Assembly: GCA_900318115.1 (NCBI GenBank) | Contig: ONJJ01000020.1 | Span: 20,629-84,628 of the forward strand | Reading direction: 5' to 3' | DNA length: 64,000 nucleotides | DNA from: an uncultured Prevotellaceae bacterium | Lineage (GTDB): Bacteria; Bacteroidota; Bacteroidia; Bacteroidales; Bacteroidaceae | Shown here: positions 15,654 through 24,859 of the stretch, piece after piece | Layout: every line of letters starts with the position of its first letter | How positions within the stretch are numbered: the stretch's first letter is position 1 | Program-made: the position numbers and the translations under genes | Notes under the pieces: generated by a model | Database searches by the model: none | What the model was told of the DNA's origin: nothing | What the model saw: only the letters and a program-made list of their open reading frames with translations

Positions 15654-17375
15654 TCAGCGCACGACCTTTCGGCTCTGTCCTCCCTGCTTGATGACAAGGA
15701 TGCCGCGGGCGGGCACGTCCCAGAGGTTGAACTGCTGGGCGGGAGCGGAATAGACGAGGCGGCCGGTGGTGTCATAGACACGTGTGAGGCCGTCCGTGGC
15801 GGAAGCAGAGGCGCGGGGCGCAGCCACTCCGTCGTAGAGGGGCTTCATCTGCTCGGAGATGGTGCAGGTGGCAGGATCACCGGTGTACTTGATCTCGTAG
15901 GCCAGTTCACCGCCCGTAGCGATAATGCTATGCCACTGGCCTTCGCGCTTGTCGCGGGTGCCGAAGCTGATGCGGTAGGTGTGGCCGGGAATCATGTCCT
16001 TCTCCACATAGTAGTAATAGACCATGGAGGGTTCACGCAGGGTGAAGCCGGCACCGGGTTCCCAGATATCCTTGTCGGTATCACGAATCTGCCAGTTCTG
16101 GCCCGTGGTGAGGTCGGTGCCGAAGAGGCCGAACTCGCCGTCCATGGTGCAGGGACTCATGTTATCCAGACCGGCGTTCACCGAGATGTTCAGGGTCACG
16201 TGCTCCTCACCTTCGTCGTCCGTTTCATTGGTGAAGCTGAAGGTATAGGGTTCGCCGTCGTAGGAATAGATACGCGGTTCGGGTATGTCCGTCGGCAGCG
16301 CCTTCGCGCGAATGCCATAGACCATGTTCTGCTGCACGGAGAACTGCTGGTCGTCGGGGTTCATCAGGGCGATGTCGTAGAAGCCGTTGCCGCTGGCACC
16401 CCATCCCCAGTTCACATAGACCAGTCCGTCGGCATCCAGGCCGCAGAACACGAAAGCGTGACCGCCCTGTTTCTCGTCGGCACCGCCGTAGATGACGGGG
16501 CTGAGGCGATGGATCTCGTCGTAGATAATCTGGTTCCAGTCGTCCTGAGTGCCGTCGAAGCAGTCGCGCTCGGCATACTTCATGCTCTCCTCGGGATAGC
16601 TGAAATAGCTGGTCATGGCAATGCCAGCCATATAGAGGTAAGTGCCGCTGCCGCTCTTGGCATAGCGCATGAGGGTGGCATAGCCGCAGTCGCGCAGCAG
16701 GGTGGCCACGCTGTTCTTCTGTCCCTGGGAAGCCCTGCCGTAGAGGTCGAGGTAGGGATAGAAATAGATGCTGTTGACATCCACCGAGTCCACGGTGTAG
16801 CGGGTGGTGTTGTCCGTCTCGGTGTAGTAGCAGTAGCCGCGGAACCGGGCACTGCTGGGATAGCGGCAATAGTTGATGCTCTGTGCCATGGCCACGGCCA
16901 CGCAGCCGGCCGGATAGTTGTTGGGAGTCTTGAGATTGAAGGGGTCGGACTGAGTCCAGAGGGTGGTGATGAACGGTTCCACAGGTTGCTGGGGAGCACG
17001 TCTGGCGGTACGCAGGGGCTTGCCCGTGCGCTCGGCGTTCAGGATGTTCTGCTCGGCCATGCTGAGATACCAGCGCATATCGGCGGGCATATCCTGCTCG
17101 GAGAAGGCCGTCTGGGAATAGCCGATGACCTCCGGAGCGAGGTCGCTCTTGGAGACGATGACGAATGCCTCGGAGCCCTCCTGCTCGAAGACGGCATACG
17201 CCTTGTTTTCGAGGGCGCAACGGACCTGGGCGCTGGCGGACGCGCCCTGTCCCTTGACGAGGGCGGCGGCGGGCAGATAGCGTTGGGCGATGGAGCGCAT
17301 TTCACCACGACTGCGCTCGCCGGCAGAGGCTGCCAGGGATAGCGCCAGGGTGGCAAGAAAGAGTGCTTTTCTCAT
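15654..17375 (-). CDS. Secreted C10-family cysteine peptidase with C-terminal sorting domain (left copy)
   Basis: Streptopain-like peptidase, 573 aa. A signal peptide (about 1-18) and a propeptide of the Spi/inhibitor type (to about residue 130) precede the catalytic domain. The nucleophile is Cys158 in NNYPAGCVAVAMAQ and the base His306 in QGGHAFVF, with VNWGWGASGNGFYDI following as in streptopain. The last 45 residues (TRVYDTTGRLVY...VIKQGGQSRKVVR) resemble the type A C-terminal domain used by type IX secretion. As fourth gene of a SusC/SusD operon it probably generates peptides at or outside the cell surface for import. Closely related to the right-hand copy at 31880. Confidence 0.9.
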   Translation of the reverse strand: MRKALFLATLALSLAASAGERSRGEMRSIAQRYLPAAALVKGQGASASAQVRCALENKAYAVFEQEGSEAFVIVSKSDLAPEVIGYSQTAFSEQDMPADMRWYLSMAEQNILNAERTGKPLRTARRAPQQPVEPFITTLWTQSDPFNLKTPNNYPAGCVAVAMAQSINYCRYPSSARFRGYCYYTETDNTTRYTVDSVDVNSIYFYPYLDLYGRASQGQKNSVATLLRDCGYATLMRYAKSGSGTYLYMAGIAMTSYFSYPEESMKYAERDCFDGTQDDWNQIIYDEIHRLSPVIYGGADEKQGGHAFVFCGLDADGLVYVNWGWGASGNGFYDIALMNPDDQQFSVQQNMVYGIRAKALPTDIPEPRIYSYDGEPYTFSFTNETDDEGEEHVTLNISVNAGLDNMSPCTMDGEFGLFGTDLTTGQNWQIRDTDKDIWEPGAGFTLREPSMVYYYYVEKDMIPGHTYRISFGTRDKREGQWHSIIATGGELAYEIKYTGDPATCTISEQMKPLYDGVAAPRASASATDGLTRVYDTTGRLVYSAPAQQFNLWDVPARGILVIKQGGQSRKVVR

Positions 17376-17412
17376 GAGAGGGAATTTGTAGGTTGATTAC
17401 TTTTAGGGATGA

Positions 17413-17443
17413 ATTGTGCCGAGCCACGAAGGCCCGGCACAAT
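17413..17443 (-). promoter_or_regulatory. Intercistronic hairpin before the left C10 peptidase gene
   Basis: A perfect 9-bp stem ATTGTGCCG/CGGCACAAT with an inner AGCC/GGC(C) pairing and no T tract. The right-hand operon has a different-sequence hairpin at the same place (31806-31847), suggesting mRNA processing or partial attenuation. Confidence 0.6.
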
Positions 17444-17476
17444 GTCTATCAATCTTTCGCTAAAGAAGCTGCAGGT

Positions 17477-19240
17477 TTACAGGGTCGTGCGGCCAGTGAA
17501 CTTCTTGTGTTCGGCAAGCACACGCATCTTGTTCAGGAAGAAAGGCTTGGCCATGCCCTTCTTAGCAACCTTCACGGCCTTCTTCACCTCGGCATTGCCC
17601 GTGAGGGTGAAGGTGTCATGACCGACGCCGTATTCATCCGTTTCGTTGTAGAACACGGTGTAGAACGTGAAGACGCCATCCTTGTAATTGCTGACATAAT
17701 TGGCCCACTTCTCATCATTGCCCGTGTAGGTCTGGATGTCTGTGACATACAGCTCGCCATGTGCACCTGAGATGCCCGTAGGCTGGCCGGCAGGAATCGT
17801 GATGCTGTTGTCCTCGTTCAGGATGAACTCCAGGGTGCATTGGTTGCCCCAGGGAGCAATCTGGTAGTGGGCATGATTGTCAGCATCGCGATACAGCGTG
17901 AGGCCTTCGTCGATTTCGAATTTATTTTCCTTGGGATTACTGAGCAAATCGTAGTAGTAGTTACCGACATAGAGAGCCTCCCATTGGGTTTCGGGCTCCT
18001 CGCCTGTCTCGATGACGGCATCCACCTTCGAAGCGAGTTCGCCGACAGGATTGCCTTCCTCGTCGAAGCCCACGATGAGCACGTAGTAGGTACCGGTCTC
18101 GTCGAACGGCAGGCGGAAGGTCTCGCCATCGGTGACATCCACAGCTTCGTCGTACTCACCGGCCAAGATAGCGGCATACACCTCTTCGAGGGTCTCGGCG
18201 GTCACGAGGGCGGCCTTGGCGGAGACGATGTCACCACCTAATGAGGGAACACCCTCGACGTAGTACTGACCAGTAGTGTCGATGAAGCGACCCAGATACT
18301 CATACCCTACGGTGTAGTCAGCGATTCTGCTGCCAGGCAGGGCGATAGCTGTCAGACCGCGGTTGTTGGAGTAATACGAATCATATGCGCCATCGAATCC
18401 TGCAAGGAAACTCTTGGGCTCCGGGAAAGAAATCACGCCGTCCTTCAGCTGGCCGAACAATTCAGGCTTATTGGCCTTAATGACATCAAGGGTGTTGTTG
18501 TTGTCGAGGTAGAGCTGAACAAAGCTGCCAATGCTCATAGGACCGTCGCCCCAGTTGATACCGGTCTCGAAGGCCGGTACCCAGACGTAGTCGGGGTCGG
18601 AGGCATCAATGACCATGTAGTAGTCCTTGGTGGTATCCCAGTCGCCGGGATCGTTGTAGGGATAGGCGGAGCCATAGGGGTTCACCAGACGGTAAATACC
18701 ATCCTCGACGATGTTCTTTTCGATTTCAACTTCGTAGGTGATGGGGTCTGCTCCATAAGTACCGGCAACGAGGTCGTCGCGGAAAGTGGCCATACCCATA
18801 CTCACCCAAGCTGTAGCACCGGCGGAGAAGGTAAAGGCACTATTACCATAAGGAGTGGTAACATTTTCGTCACCGATCTGCACGGTGATGTCGGTATAAT
18901 CACCATAGACGATGGCATTGGGATCGTAGGAAATCACCAGATTGGTGGTCTTCTGACCATCGGCGAAGGTCACGCTCTTGGGAGCGGTGAAGATGCTGCC
19001 GTCGGGCAGAGTGACGGTGACGGGCACGGTCAGTGCTCCTACGCTGTCAACACGCGTGACGGGAATCGAGAAGGAGTTTGTGCTCTTGGAGAGTTCTATC
19101 GTCTCCGGAAGCTCGCTGCTGAAGAACACCTGGGGACCTTCAACGGGGATGATAGGTCTCTGGTCGTCCTCATCCTTACAAGCGGTGAAGGCGCAGCCAA
19201 CAGCAAGAAGCATCAAGCTATATTTTAAAATCTTGTTCAT
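17477..19240 (-). CDS. Surface lipoprotein, third gene of left SusCD operon
   Basis: 587 residues; signal MNKILKYSLMLLAVGCAFTAC with the lipidated Cys followed by KDEDD, a surface-export type acidic tag. The first third looks like beta-sandwich repeats (SFSIPVTRVDSVGALTVPVTVTLPDG), comparable to Calx-beta-like or Ig-like modules. Related in signal and order to the lipoprotein at 29828, but diverged. Its place after SusD suggests a SusE/F-like substrate-binding role, here for proteins or peptides given the neighbouring peptidase. This is inference; no named domain is certain. Confidence 0.7.
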   Translation of the reverse strand: MNKILKYSLMLLAVGCAFTACKDEDDQRPIIPVEGPQVFFSSELPETIELSKSTNSFSIPVTRVDSVGALTVPVTVTLPDGSIFTAPKSVTFADGQKTTNLVISYDPNAIVYGDYTDITVQIGDENVTTPYGNSAFTFSAGATAWVSMGMATFRDDLVAGTYGADPITYEVEIEKNIVEDGIYRLVNPYGSAYPYNDPGDWDTTKDYYMVIDASDPDYVWVPAFETGINWGDGPMSIGSFVQLYLDNNNTLDVIKANKPELFGQLKDGVISFPEPKSFLAGFDGAYDSYYSNNRGLTAIALPGSRIADYTVGYEYLGRFIDTTGQYYVEGVPSLGGDIVSAKAALVTAETLEEVYAAILAGEYDEAVDVTDGETFRLPFDETGTYYVLIVGFDEEGNPVGELASKVDAVIETGEEPETQWEALYVGNYYYDLLSNPKENKFEIDEGLTLYRDADNHAHYQIAPWGNQCTLEFILNEDNSITIPAGQPTGISGAHGELYVTDIQTYTGNDEKWANYVSNYKDGVFTFYTVFYNETDEYGVGHDTFTLTGNAEVKKAVKVAKKGMAKPFFLNKMRVLAEHKKFTGRTTL

Positions 19241-19284
19241 GGAGATTTTTATTTGAGGGTTTATAACTGAAGTTTAGCGCTCTC

Positions 19285-20922
19285 TTACTCCTCTGTCCAA
19301 ACAGGATATTTGTCGGAGGGATCGGGGTTGTTTAGGTTGAGAAGGGCATCGTTGTTCATCACCTCGTTGCGGCTGATGACCAGGTTCGTCCAAGCGGGAC
19401 GGCCGTTGGTATTCAGGCGGAACTGGCTATAGAACGGGGTGTCCTTGTAGCCACGGGTGACGGAGAGGTTCAGACGCTTCACATCGAAGAAGCGCTGGCC
19501 TTCGCCCCAGAGCTCGACTTGCTTCTGGAACACGATTTCGTTGACAACAGCCTCCTTCGTAGAAGCCTTGCTGGCGTAGTTGGGATCACGATAGGTGCTC
19601 ATGAAGTTCTTGACCAGCGTCAGGCCGGCAGCGGGATCGCTCTGAGCAGTAGCCTCGGCCTCGATGAAGTACATTTCCTCAACACGCATCACAGGATAAG
19701 CAGAAGCTGCACCCGTAGCGTAGGCGGAGATGTTACCCTGAGCGGGACGGAACTTGATGGAAGCGTAGGGCACGAGACCGGCTGCATCGGTAGGATTCAT
19801 ATAAGGAATCTGTGCGCGCAGGGGAGAGCCCTCGGGAGCCTGGAACCAGAGCTTACGCCAGTCAGTGTTGCTGATGCGCTCGTAGAACTTGGCATCGCAG
19901 ATGAGGAACATCTTGGTAGCAGCACCCGTGTAGCCGAAGTCCGTCTGGTTGCTGGCCCAGCTGGTCCAGTTGACAATACCGGTGGTGACGGTGCGGTCCT
20001 CGCTGGTCTGCTGACCAGCCCACATGAAGTCGGCAGCGGTGTTCATACCATTGGTGGTGCTGAGACCTTCTTCCTTGGAGATGGGGCCGACCTTGGAGTT
20101 GTCGATGGCCTTGCGGGCAAAGGTCTTAGCGTTGGAATAGTCCTCATTCCACATATAGAGGCGAGCCTTCAGACCATAGACGCAAGCGAGGTCGGGAAGC
20201 ACGTTGCCCTTGGTGTCAGTGAGGTTGACGATATACTTCTCAGCGTTGTCGAGGTCGGAGAGGATAAACTCGGACATCTTCTCGTGAGGAGCGCGGGGAT
20301 TCTTGCGGGCTTCACTTGCAGGAGTGGCCTCTGTAACGATAGGCACGGTCAGACCGGTGACGGTCATGCCTTCGGAGTTCTTGCCATCGGGGAAGATATC
20401 GTTGGGAAGGAACTCATACATACGAGCCAAGTCGAGGTAGATGAGTGCGCGGAAAGCGTATGCAGCACCGAGTGCACCCAGCTGATCCTCTGAAGCGTTC
20501 TCGGGATCCACGGTGCCAATCATCTGGTTGACGGCAAGCAGGAAACCATAGTAATAGCTCCAGACATAACCGGCGAAGACGTAGTCAGAGCCCTGATACT
20601 GGTTTATTCCCCAACGGGCGAAGTGACTGGCATAGGTCGAGACATTGAAACCTGCGTCGCCACCGAGCATATTGCGAATCATCATCTGTGCGGAATAGCC
20701 GAAGGAGTAGTGCCAACCCGTGTCAGAGTACTGATTCAAATAGGCAGGCATGGCCATCTTCAAGGCTTCGCTCGAAGCGGGCGATTCCTTGACTTGTTCT
20801 TCTGTAACCACGGAAGACTGAGGCTCCAATTCTTCGATGCACCCGGAGAGTGCGGGGACGAAAAGAGCGACGACTCCGAAGGTTAGTATTTTGTTATAGA
20901 TGCTTTTCATATGAATCTTCAT
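19285..20922 (-). CDS. SusD-like nutrient-binding lipoprotein (left copy)
   Basis: Lid lipoprotein of a SusCD transporter, 545 aa. The likely start is the ATG at 20910 (MKSIYNKILTFG), giving a lipobox LSGC; the ATG at 20922 is also possible. The SusD/RagB fold is visible in the N-terminal TPR-like helices and in the C-terminal hallmark VNEIVFQKQVELWGEGQRFFDVKRL, ending near YPVWTE. It lies between the SusC gene (28 bp upstream) and the lipoprotein gene (45 bp downstream) on one transcript. Substrate is unknown, but the C10 peptidase partner points to peptides rather than glycans. Confidence 0.93.
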   Translation of the reverse strand: MKIHMKSIYNKILTFGVVALFVPALSGCIEELEPQSSVVTEEQVKESPASSEALKMAMPAYLNQYSDTGWHYSFGYSAQMMIRNMLGGDAGFNVSTYASHFARWGINQYQGSDYVFAGYVWSYYYGFLLAVNQMIGTVDPENASEDQLGALGAAYAFRALIYLDLARMYEFLPNDIFPDGKNSEGMTVTGLTVPIVTEATPASEARKNPRAPHEKMSEFILSDLDNAEKYIVNLTDTKGNVLPDLACVYGLKARLYMWNEDYSNAKTFARKAIDNSKVGPISKEEGLSTTNGMNTAADFMWAGQQTSEDRTVTTGIVNWTSWASNQTDFGYTGAATKMFLICDAKFYERISNTDWRKLWFQAPEGSPLRAQIPYMNPTDAAGLVPYASIKFRPAQGNISAYATGAASAYPVMRVEEMYFIEAEATAQSDPAAGLTLVKNFMSTYRDPNYASKASTKEAVVNEIVFQKQVELWGEGQRFFDVKRLNLSVTRGYKDTPFYSQFRLNTNGRPAWTNLVISRNEVMNNDALLNLNNPDPSDKYPVWTEE

Positions 20923-20949
20923 TTAAAATTGATTATGTGACTTCAGGAT

Positions 20950-23900
20950 TTAGAATGTGACGCTGACACCTGCGGAGAGTGTGCGGATAGCGGAATAGTA
21001 GCTGTTGTTGACAGCACCTGCGAGCACCATACGGGGATCCAGACCCTTGCGCTTGCTCCAAACCCAGATGTTATCACCGACGAGATAGATGCGGAGTTTC
21101 TGGATGTGTGCCTTCTGAGTGAGGTTCTTCGGGAAAGTGTAGCCCACGGTGAGGTTCTGCAAGCAGAGGTAGTTGGCACTGGTCAGGAAGCGGTCGGAAG
21201 CACCTGCCATGTAAGTGTCGTTGTACTGCAAGCGGGGGATATCGGTATTCGTGTTCTCGGGAGTCCAGGCGTTGAAGAGATCCTTGTGCAGAGCACGACC
21301 TGTGCTATTCAGGGTCATCAGGCTGGCATAGGTTTCGTCATAGACCTTACCGCCGAGCTGATAGGTGAAGTCTGCGGAGAAGTCCAGACCCTTGAAGGAG
21401 AGGCTGGTACCGAAACCGCCATAGACATCAGGCATGATGTCGCCGATGATATAGTCATCTGCTTCGCTGTAGTTGGTCGTGGTGGTCATCTTATCGAGGA
21501 TGGGTTTGTCCTTATCGTCCTTCAGGAGGATATCGTCGCCGTTCTCGTCTTTCTTGGAATTGCCGTTTTCATCCAGTTCCTTCTTATAGACATTCTTGTA
21601 CCAGAGGCTCTCACCGTTCTCGTTCAGGCCGGCGAACTTACGGGTCATGTAGCTATAAGCGGAGAGACCTTCAGCGTAATAGTAGTTACCGCTGGAGAAG
21701 CCGAAGTATTCCTTGCCATCGAGATCCCAGTACTTCTGGGTGCGACGTTCCTCGGGCAGACGGGTGACCTCATTGTGGTTGGTGGTGATGTTGGCGTAAG
21801 CACTCCAAGTGAAATCATGTGTGCGGAAGATGTCGCCGCTAAGCTCGATTTCAACACCGCGGTTGACCATGTCACCGATATTGTCGTAGTAACCGGTGTA
21901 GCCGAAGGAGACGGGGAGAGGCAGACGGAACAGCATGTCCTTAGTCTTGTTGCTATAGAACTCAATGCCACCGGTGAGACGGCCCTTCCAGAAGCTGAAG
22001 TCAACACCAGCATTGAATTTGGCGTTGGTTTCCCAGGAAATATTTTCGTTCTTTTGCGTGGTGCTCGGAGTCAGGGAGACCTCATCGTTGGAGTTCTTGA
22101 TGGTGAAGCGGTTGGTGTAGAGGTAAGAATCGATGCGGTCGTTACCATTCTGGCCATAGGAGACCTTCAGCTTCAACTCGTCGATCCAGCTCTGATCCTT
22201 CAGGAAGCTCTCCTTGTTGATCAGCCAGCCGGCAGATGCACCCCAGAAGTTACCCCACCAATGATTATTGTGGAACTTAGGAGAAGCAGCAGCGCGGGTG
22301 AAGGAGCCTTCGACGAAATAGCGCTGGTCGTAGTTGTAGAGAGCGCGGCTCAGCCAGGACTCGGTATTGTACTGGAGCTTTTCGGAATCACCGGCACCGG
22401 CAACGACGGCACCCGTCAGTTCCTTGTGCTTCTGGGAGAACATATTGGTCTTGTAGTAGTTCAGGTCATAAGTGCTCTGGAGGTAGTATTCGTGACCGAG
22501 CATGACCTCAATGTTGTGCTTGCCATAGTCGTGCTGCCAGTCGATACGCTGCTGGAAGTTACGAGCCCAAGTGCGGCCGTGGTCTTTGGTGACGATACCC
22601 TTGGAATTGGCATACTGGCCGAAGTAGGGGTTGGTAACACCCGTGTAGCGGTACTCGTCCACATAGACGTAGTTGATAGAAGTGACCTTGAAGCCGTAGG
22701 GCAAACGCAGTTCGATGGTACCGGTACCGGAGAAGTTGTTACCTTCGGTCTGACGGGTGTCGAGCAGGTTGGCGGAGATGGGGTTGGACTGCGACAGGTA
22801 TGCACGCTGCACACCGTTGACGCTGCCGTCACCATAGTCGTAGGAACGAATGCCGGCGACATGGTCGTAAATGATCTGGCCCGTAGCATCGCGGTTGTAC
22901 ATCGGATAGATGGGAGCGATGTTGTTGAAGGCGAAGGCGTTGCCCGTAGAACCGGCATTACCCTCATCATCGGTATTGAGGTAATTCTGCTCGTAGTGGT
23001 TGTAGCTCATGTTGGCACCCACGCGGAGCCAGTCCTTCAGCTGGTAGTCAGCCTTCAGGCGAGAGCTCAGACGCTCGTAGTTCGAAGCGGCGGTGATACC
23101 TTCCTGACGGAGGTAGTTCGTGGAGAGGTAGTAGCTACCACGGTCGTTGGCACCGGAAGCGGTGACGGTATAGTCCTGACGCAGACCGGTCTTGAAGATT
23201 TCATTCACCCAGTCGTCGGGAGTCAGCAGGAACTGCTCGCCGTTGTTGGTCACGAGGCGGCCGAGGGTGGCAGCAGGGTTCATCAAGCCGTTGCGGCCAA
23301 TGAGGTACTGACCTTCGGGAATGGTGAAGACGTTGTAACCGAGGCTCTCGTCACCTACGTTGGCAGTGCCGAACATATTGTCGTTGGCCCAGCGCCAAGC
23401 GGCATCGGCACCCAGACCGAGGCCGTTGGTGGCGTAGTTGTTAAGGCCCTTGTACCACATCTCGTAGTGACGGCCGGGATCCTTGATCTTGTCGTACTCC
23501 TGAACGCCCTTGGAGTTAGCACCCCACTTGGCGTCGAGGGTGATGGTAGCATCCTTACCCTTCTTGGCAGTCTTGGTAGTCACCAGGATGACACCGTTAC
23601 CACCGCGGGCACCGTACAGAGCGGTGGATGCAGCGTCCTTCAGGACGGTCATGCTCTCGATGTCGTTCGGGTTGATGAGGTTGATGTCGCCGTCGTAGGG
23701 AGAACCGTCGAGGACGATCAGCGGGTTGTTGCCGGCATTCAGGGAGTTGATACCGCGGATGCGGATGCTGCTGGTCATACCAGGCTGACCGGAAGTGTTG
23801 GTAATCTGCACACCGGATGCACGACCCTTCAAGGCGTCCACAGCGTTGGTGACCTGGTACTTTTCCAGTTCCTCGCTGTTCATGATAGAAGCAGAACCGG

Positions 23901-24249
23901 TGAACTGGGCCTTGGTCTGTGTACCATAGGTGACAACCATCACTTCGTCCAGCAACTTGTTGTCAGTGTCCAGGGCAATGCGCATACCGTTGCGAGCCTT
24001 AACCACGCGCGTGAGCATACCGATATGGGAGATTTGCAGGCGTGTGTCGGCACTGGGCACGGTGATGGTGAACTCACCATCCAGGTTGGTTGTGGTTCCC
24101 ATCTTCTCGCCCTGAATCTTGACGGAAGCACCCGGCAGGGGTTCGCCGTCATCGGCAGAGATGATGGTTCCTTTCACTTGAGTTTGAGCAATGGCCATTC
24201 CAACACATAGGAACAGGCCGCTCAGGAAAAGCATTAATCTTTTTTCCAT
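20950..24249 (-). CDS. SusC-family TonB-dependent transporter (left copy)
   Basis: Outer-membrane importer of 1099 aa. Order: signal peptide (about 1-21, ending AIAQ), a CarboxypepD_reg-like domain (VKGTIISADDGEPLPGASV to about 110), a plug (DEVMVVTYGTQ; SIRIRGINSLNAGNNPLIVLDG; MTVLKDAASTALYGARGGNGVILVTT, cut here as shorter motifs), and a beta-barrel ending in VSVTF. The first 100 residues are nearly identical to the divergent copy at 24860 while the barrels differ. First gene of the left operon. The 37 bp around its start codon are an exact inverted copy of those at 24827-24863. Confidence 0.96.
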   Translation of the reverse strand: MEKRLMLFLSGLFLCVGMAIAQTQVKGTIISADDGEPLPGASVKIQGEKMGTTTNLDGEFTITVPSADTRLQISHIGMLTRVVKARNGMRIALDTDNKLLDEVMVVTYGTQTKAQFTGSASIMNSEELEKYQVTNAVDALKGRASGVQITNTSGQPGMTSSIRIRGINSLNAGNNPLIVLDGSPYDGDINLINPNDIESMTVLKDAASTALYGARGGNGVILVTTKTAKKGKDATITLDAKWGANSKGVQEYDKIKDPGRHYEMWYKGLNNYATNGLGLGADAAWRWANDNMFGTANVGDESLGYNVFTIPEGQYLIGRNGLMNPAATLGRLVTNNGEQFLLTPDDWVNEIFKTGLRQDYTVTASGANDRGSYYLSTNYLRQEGITAASNYERLSSRLKADYQLKDWLRVGANMSYNHYEQNYLNTDDEGNAGSTGNAFAFNNIAPIYPMYNRDATGQIIYDHVAGIRSYDYGDGSVNGVQRAYLSQSNPISANLLDTRQTEGNNFSGTGTIELRLPYGFKVTSINYVYVDEYRYTGVTNPYFGQYANSKGIVTKDHGRTWARNFQQRIDWQHDYGKHNIEVMLGHEYYLQSTYDLNYYKTNMFSQKHKELTGAVVAGAGDSEKLQYNTESWLSRALYNYDQRYFVEGSFTRAAASPKFHNNHWWGNFWGASAGWLINKESFLKDQSWIDELKLKVSYGQNGNDRIDSYLYTNRFTIKNSNDEVSLTPSTTQKNENISWETNAKFNAGVDFSFWKGRLTGGIEFYSNKTKDMLFRLPLPVSFGYTGYYDNIGDMVNRGVEIELSGDIFRTHDFTWSAYANITTNHNEVTRLPEERRTQKYWDLDGKEYFGFSSGNYYYAEGLSAYSYMTRKFAGLNENGESLWYKNVYKKELDENGNSKKDENGDDILLKDDKDKPILDKMTTTTNYSEADDYIIGDIMPDVYGGFGTSLSFKGLDFSADFTYQLGGKVYDETYASLMTLNSTGRALHKDLFNAWTPENTNTDIPRLQYNDTYMAGASDRFLTSANYLCLQNLTVGYTFPKNLTQKAHIQKLRIYLVGDNIWVWSKRKGLDPRMVLAGAVNNSYYSAIRTLSAGVSVTF

Positions 24250-24592
24250 AAATACTCTCTTAATTAAACATAATACCTATTAAACAAAGAGGTCCGTGTA
24301 AAGAACTTTATAGAATCGTAAAGGTCTGTAAACAAAATGATTGTAAGATATATTTACCTTCCAAGAAGAGCTTGACGGGCATGCAATATAATTAATGTAC
24401 GCGCGCGCACGCGAAAGAGCAATCTACAAGGAACACCAAGCCACCATCTGGGGGAGGTGCTGCACTCATAAATCCTGTTCTTCGTGAACAACAAAATGTT
24501 GCACAAAAGGCCTTTCCTTGTGCCATTTTGATGCACGAAAAGTGCAATTTGCTTTATTTCTGCCTCGGATTATTGATTTTTTTACATTTTTT

Positions 24593-24623
24593 ATTGCAGT
24601 TCGCTAAAAATGTATTAATTTTG
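24593..24623 (+). promoter_or_regulatory. Promoter of the right SusCD operon
   Basis: TTG (24593-24595), 20-bp spacer, TAATTTTG (24616-24623). Transcription would begin near 24630, giving a leader of about 230 nt that carries the three direct repeats. Confidence 0.6.
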
Positions 24624-24752
24624 CGCCGTCTTAGGGCAAATATTATAAAAAATGTAAGATAGCTGCGCCTACGTGTGAGCCAGCAGGAAGAATCATAGAA
24701 CCCAAAATTCCTAAAGCAAAAACGAGGCACAAGCGAACTGCACTTATCGGAA

Positions 24753-24814
24753 CTGGACTTATATAGTCAAGCATCTGGACTTATTCAGACAAGAACTGGA
24801 CATATATAGACAAG
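24753..24814 (+). repeat. Three phased direct repeats upstream of right SusC
   Basis: CTGGACTTATATAGTCAAG (24753), CTGGACTTATTCAGACAAG (24775) and CTGGACATATATAGACAAG (24796) are spaced 22 and 21 bp, two helical turns. Regulator sites in DNA or repeated structure in the leader RNA are both possible. Confidence 0.65.
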
Positions 24815-24859
24815 AATAAAGTGAACTAATAGGTATTATGTTTAATTAAGAGAGTATTT

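Noticed and set aside
21106-24210. Long plus-strand ORF (about 1030 codons) opposite the left SusC gene
   Set aside because: It mirrors the codon pattern of a clear SusC gene on the other strand; its product is Val/Gly/Asp-rich with no recognisable domain or signal.
24492-24530. Imperfect hairpin in the divergent region as a terminator
   Set aside because: The stem has bulges, no T tract follows on either strand, and no gene ends nearby; kept only as part of the regulatory region.
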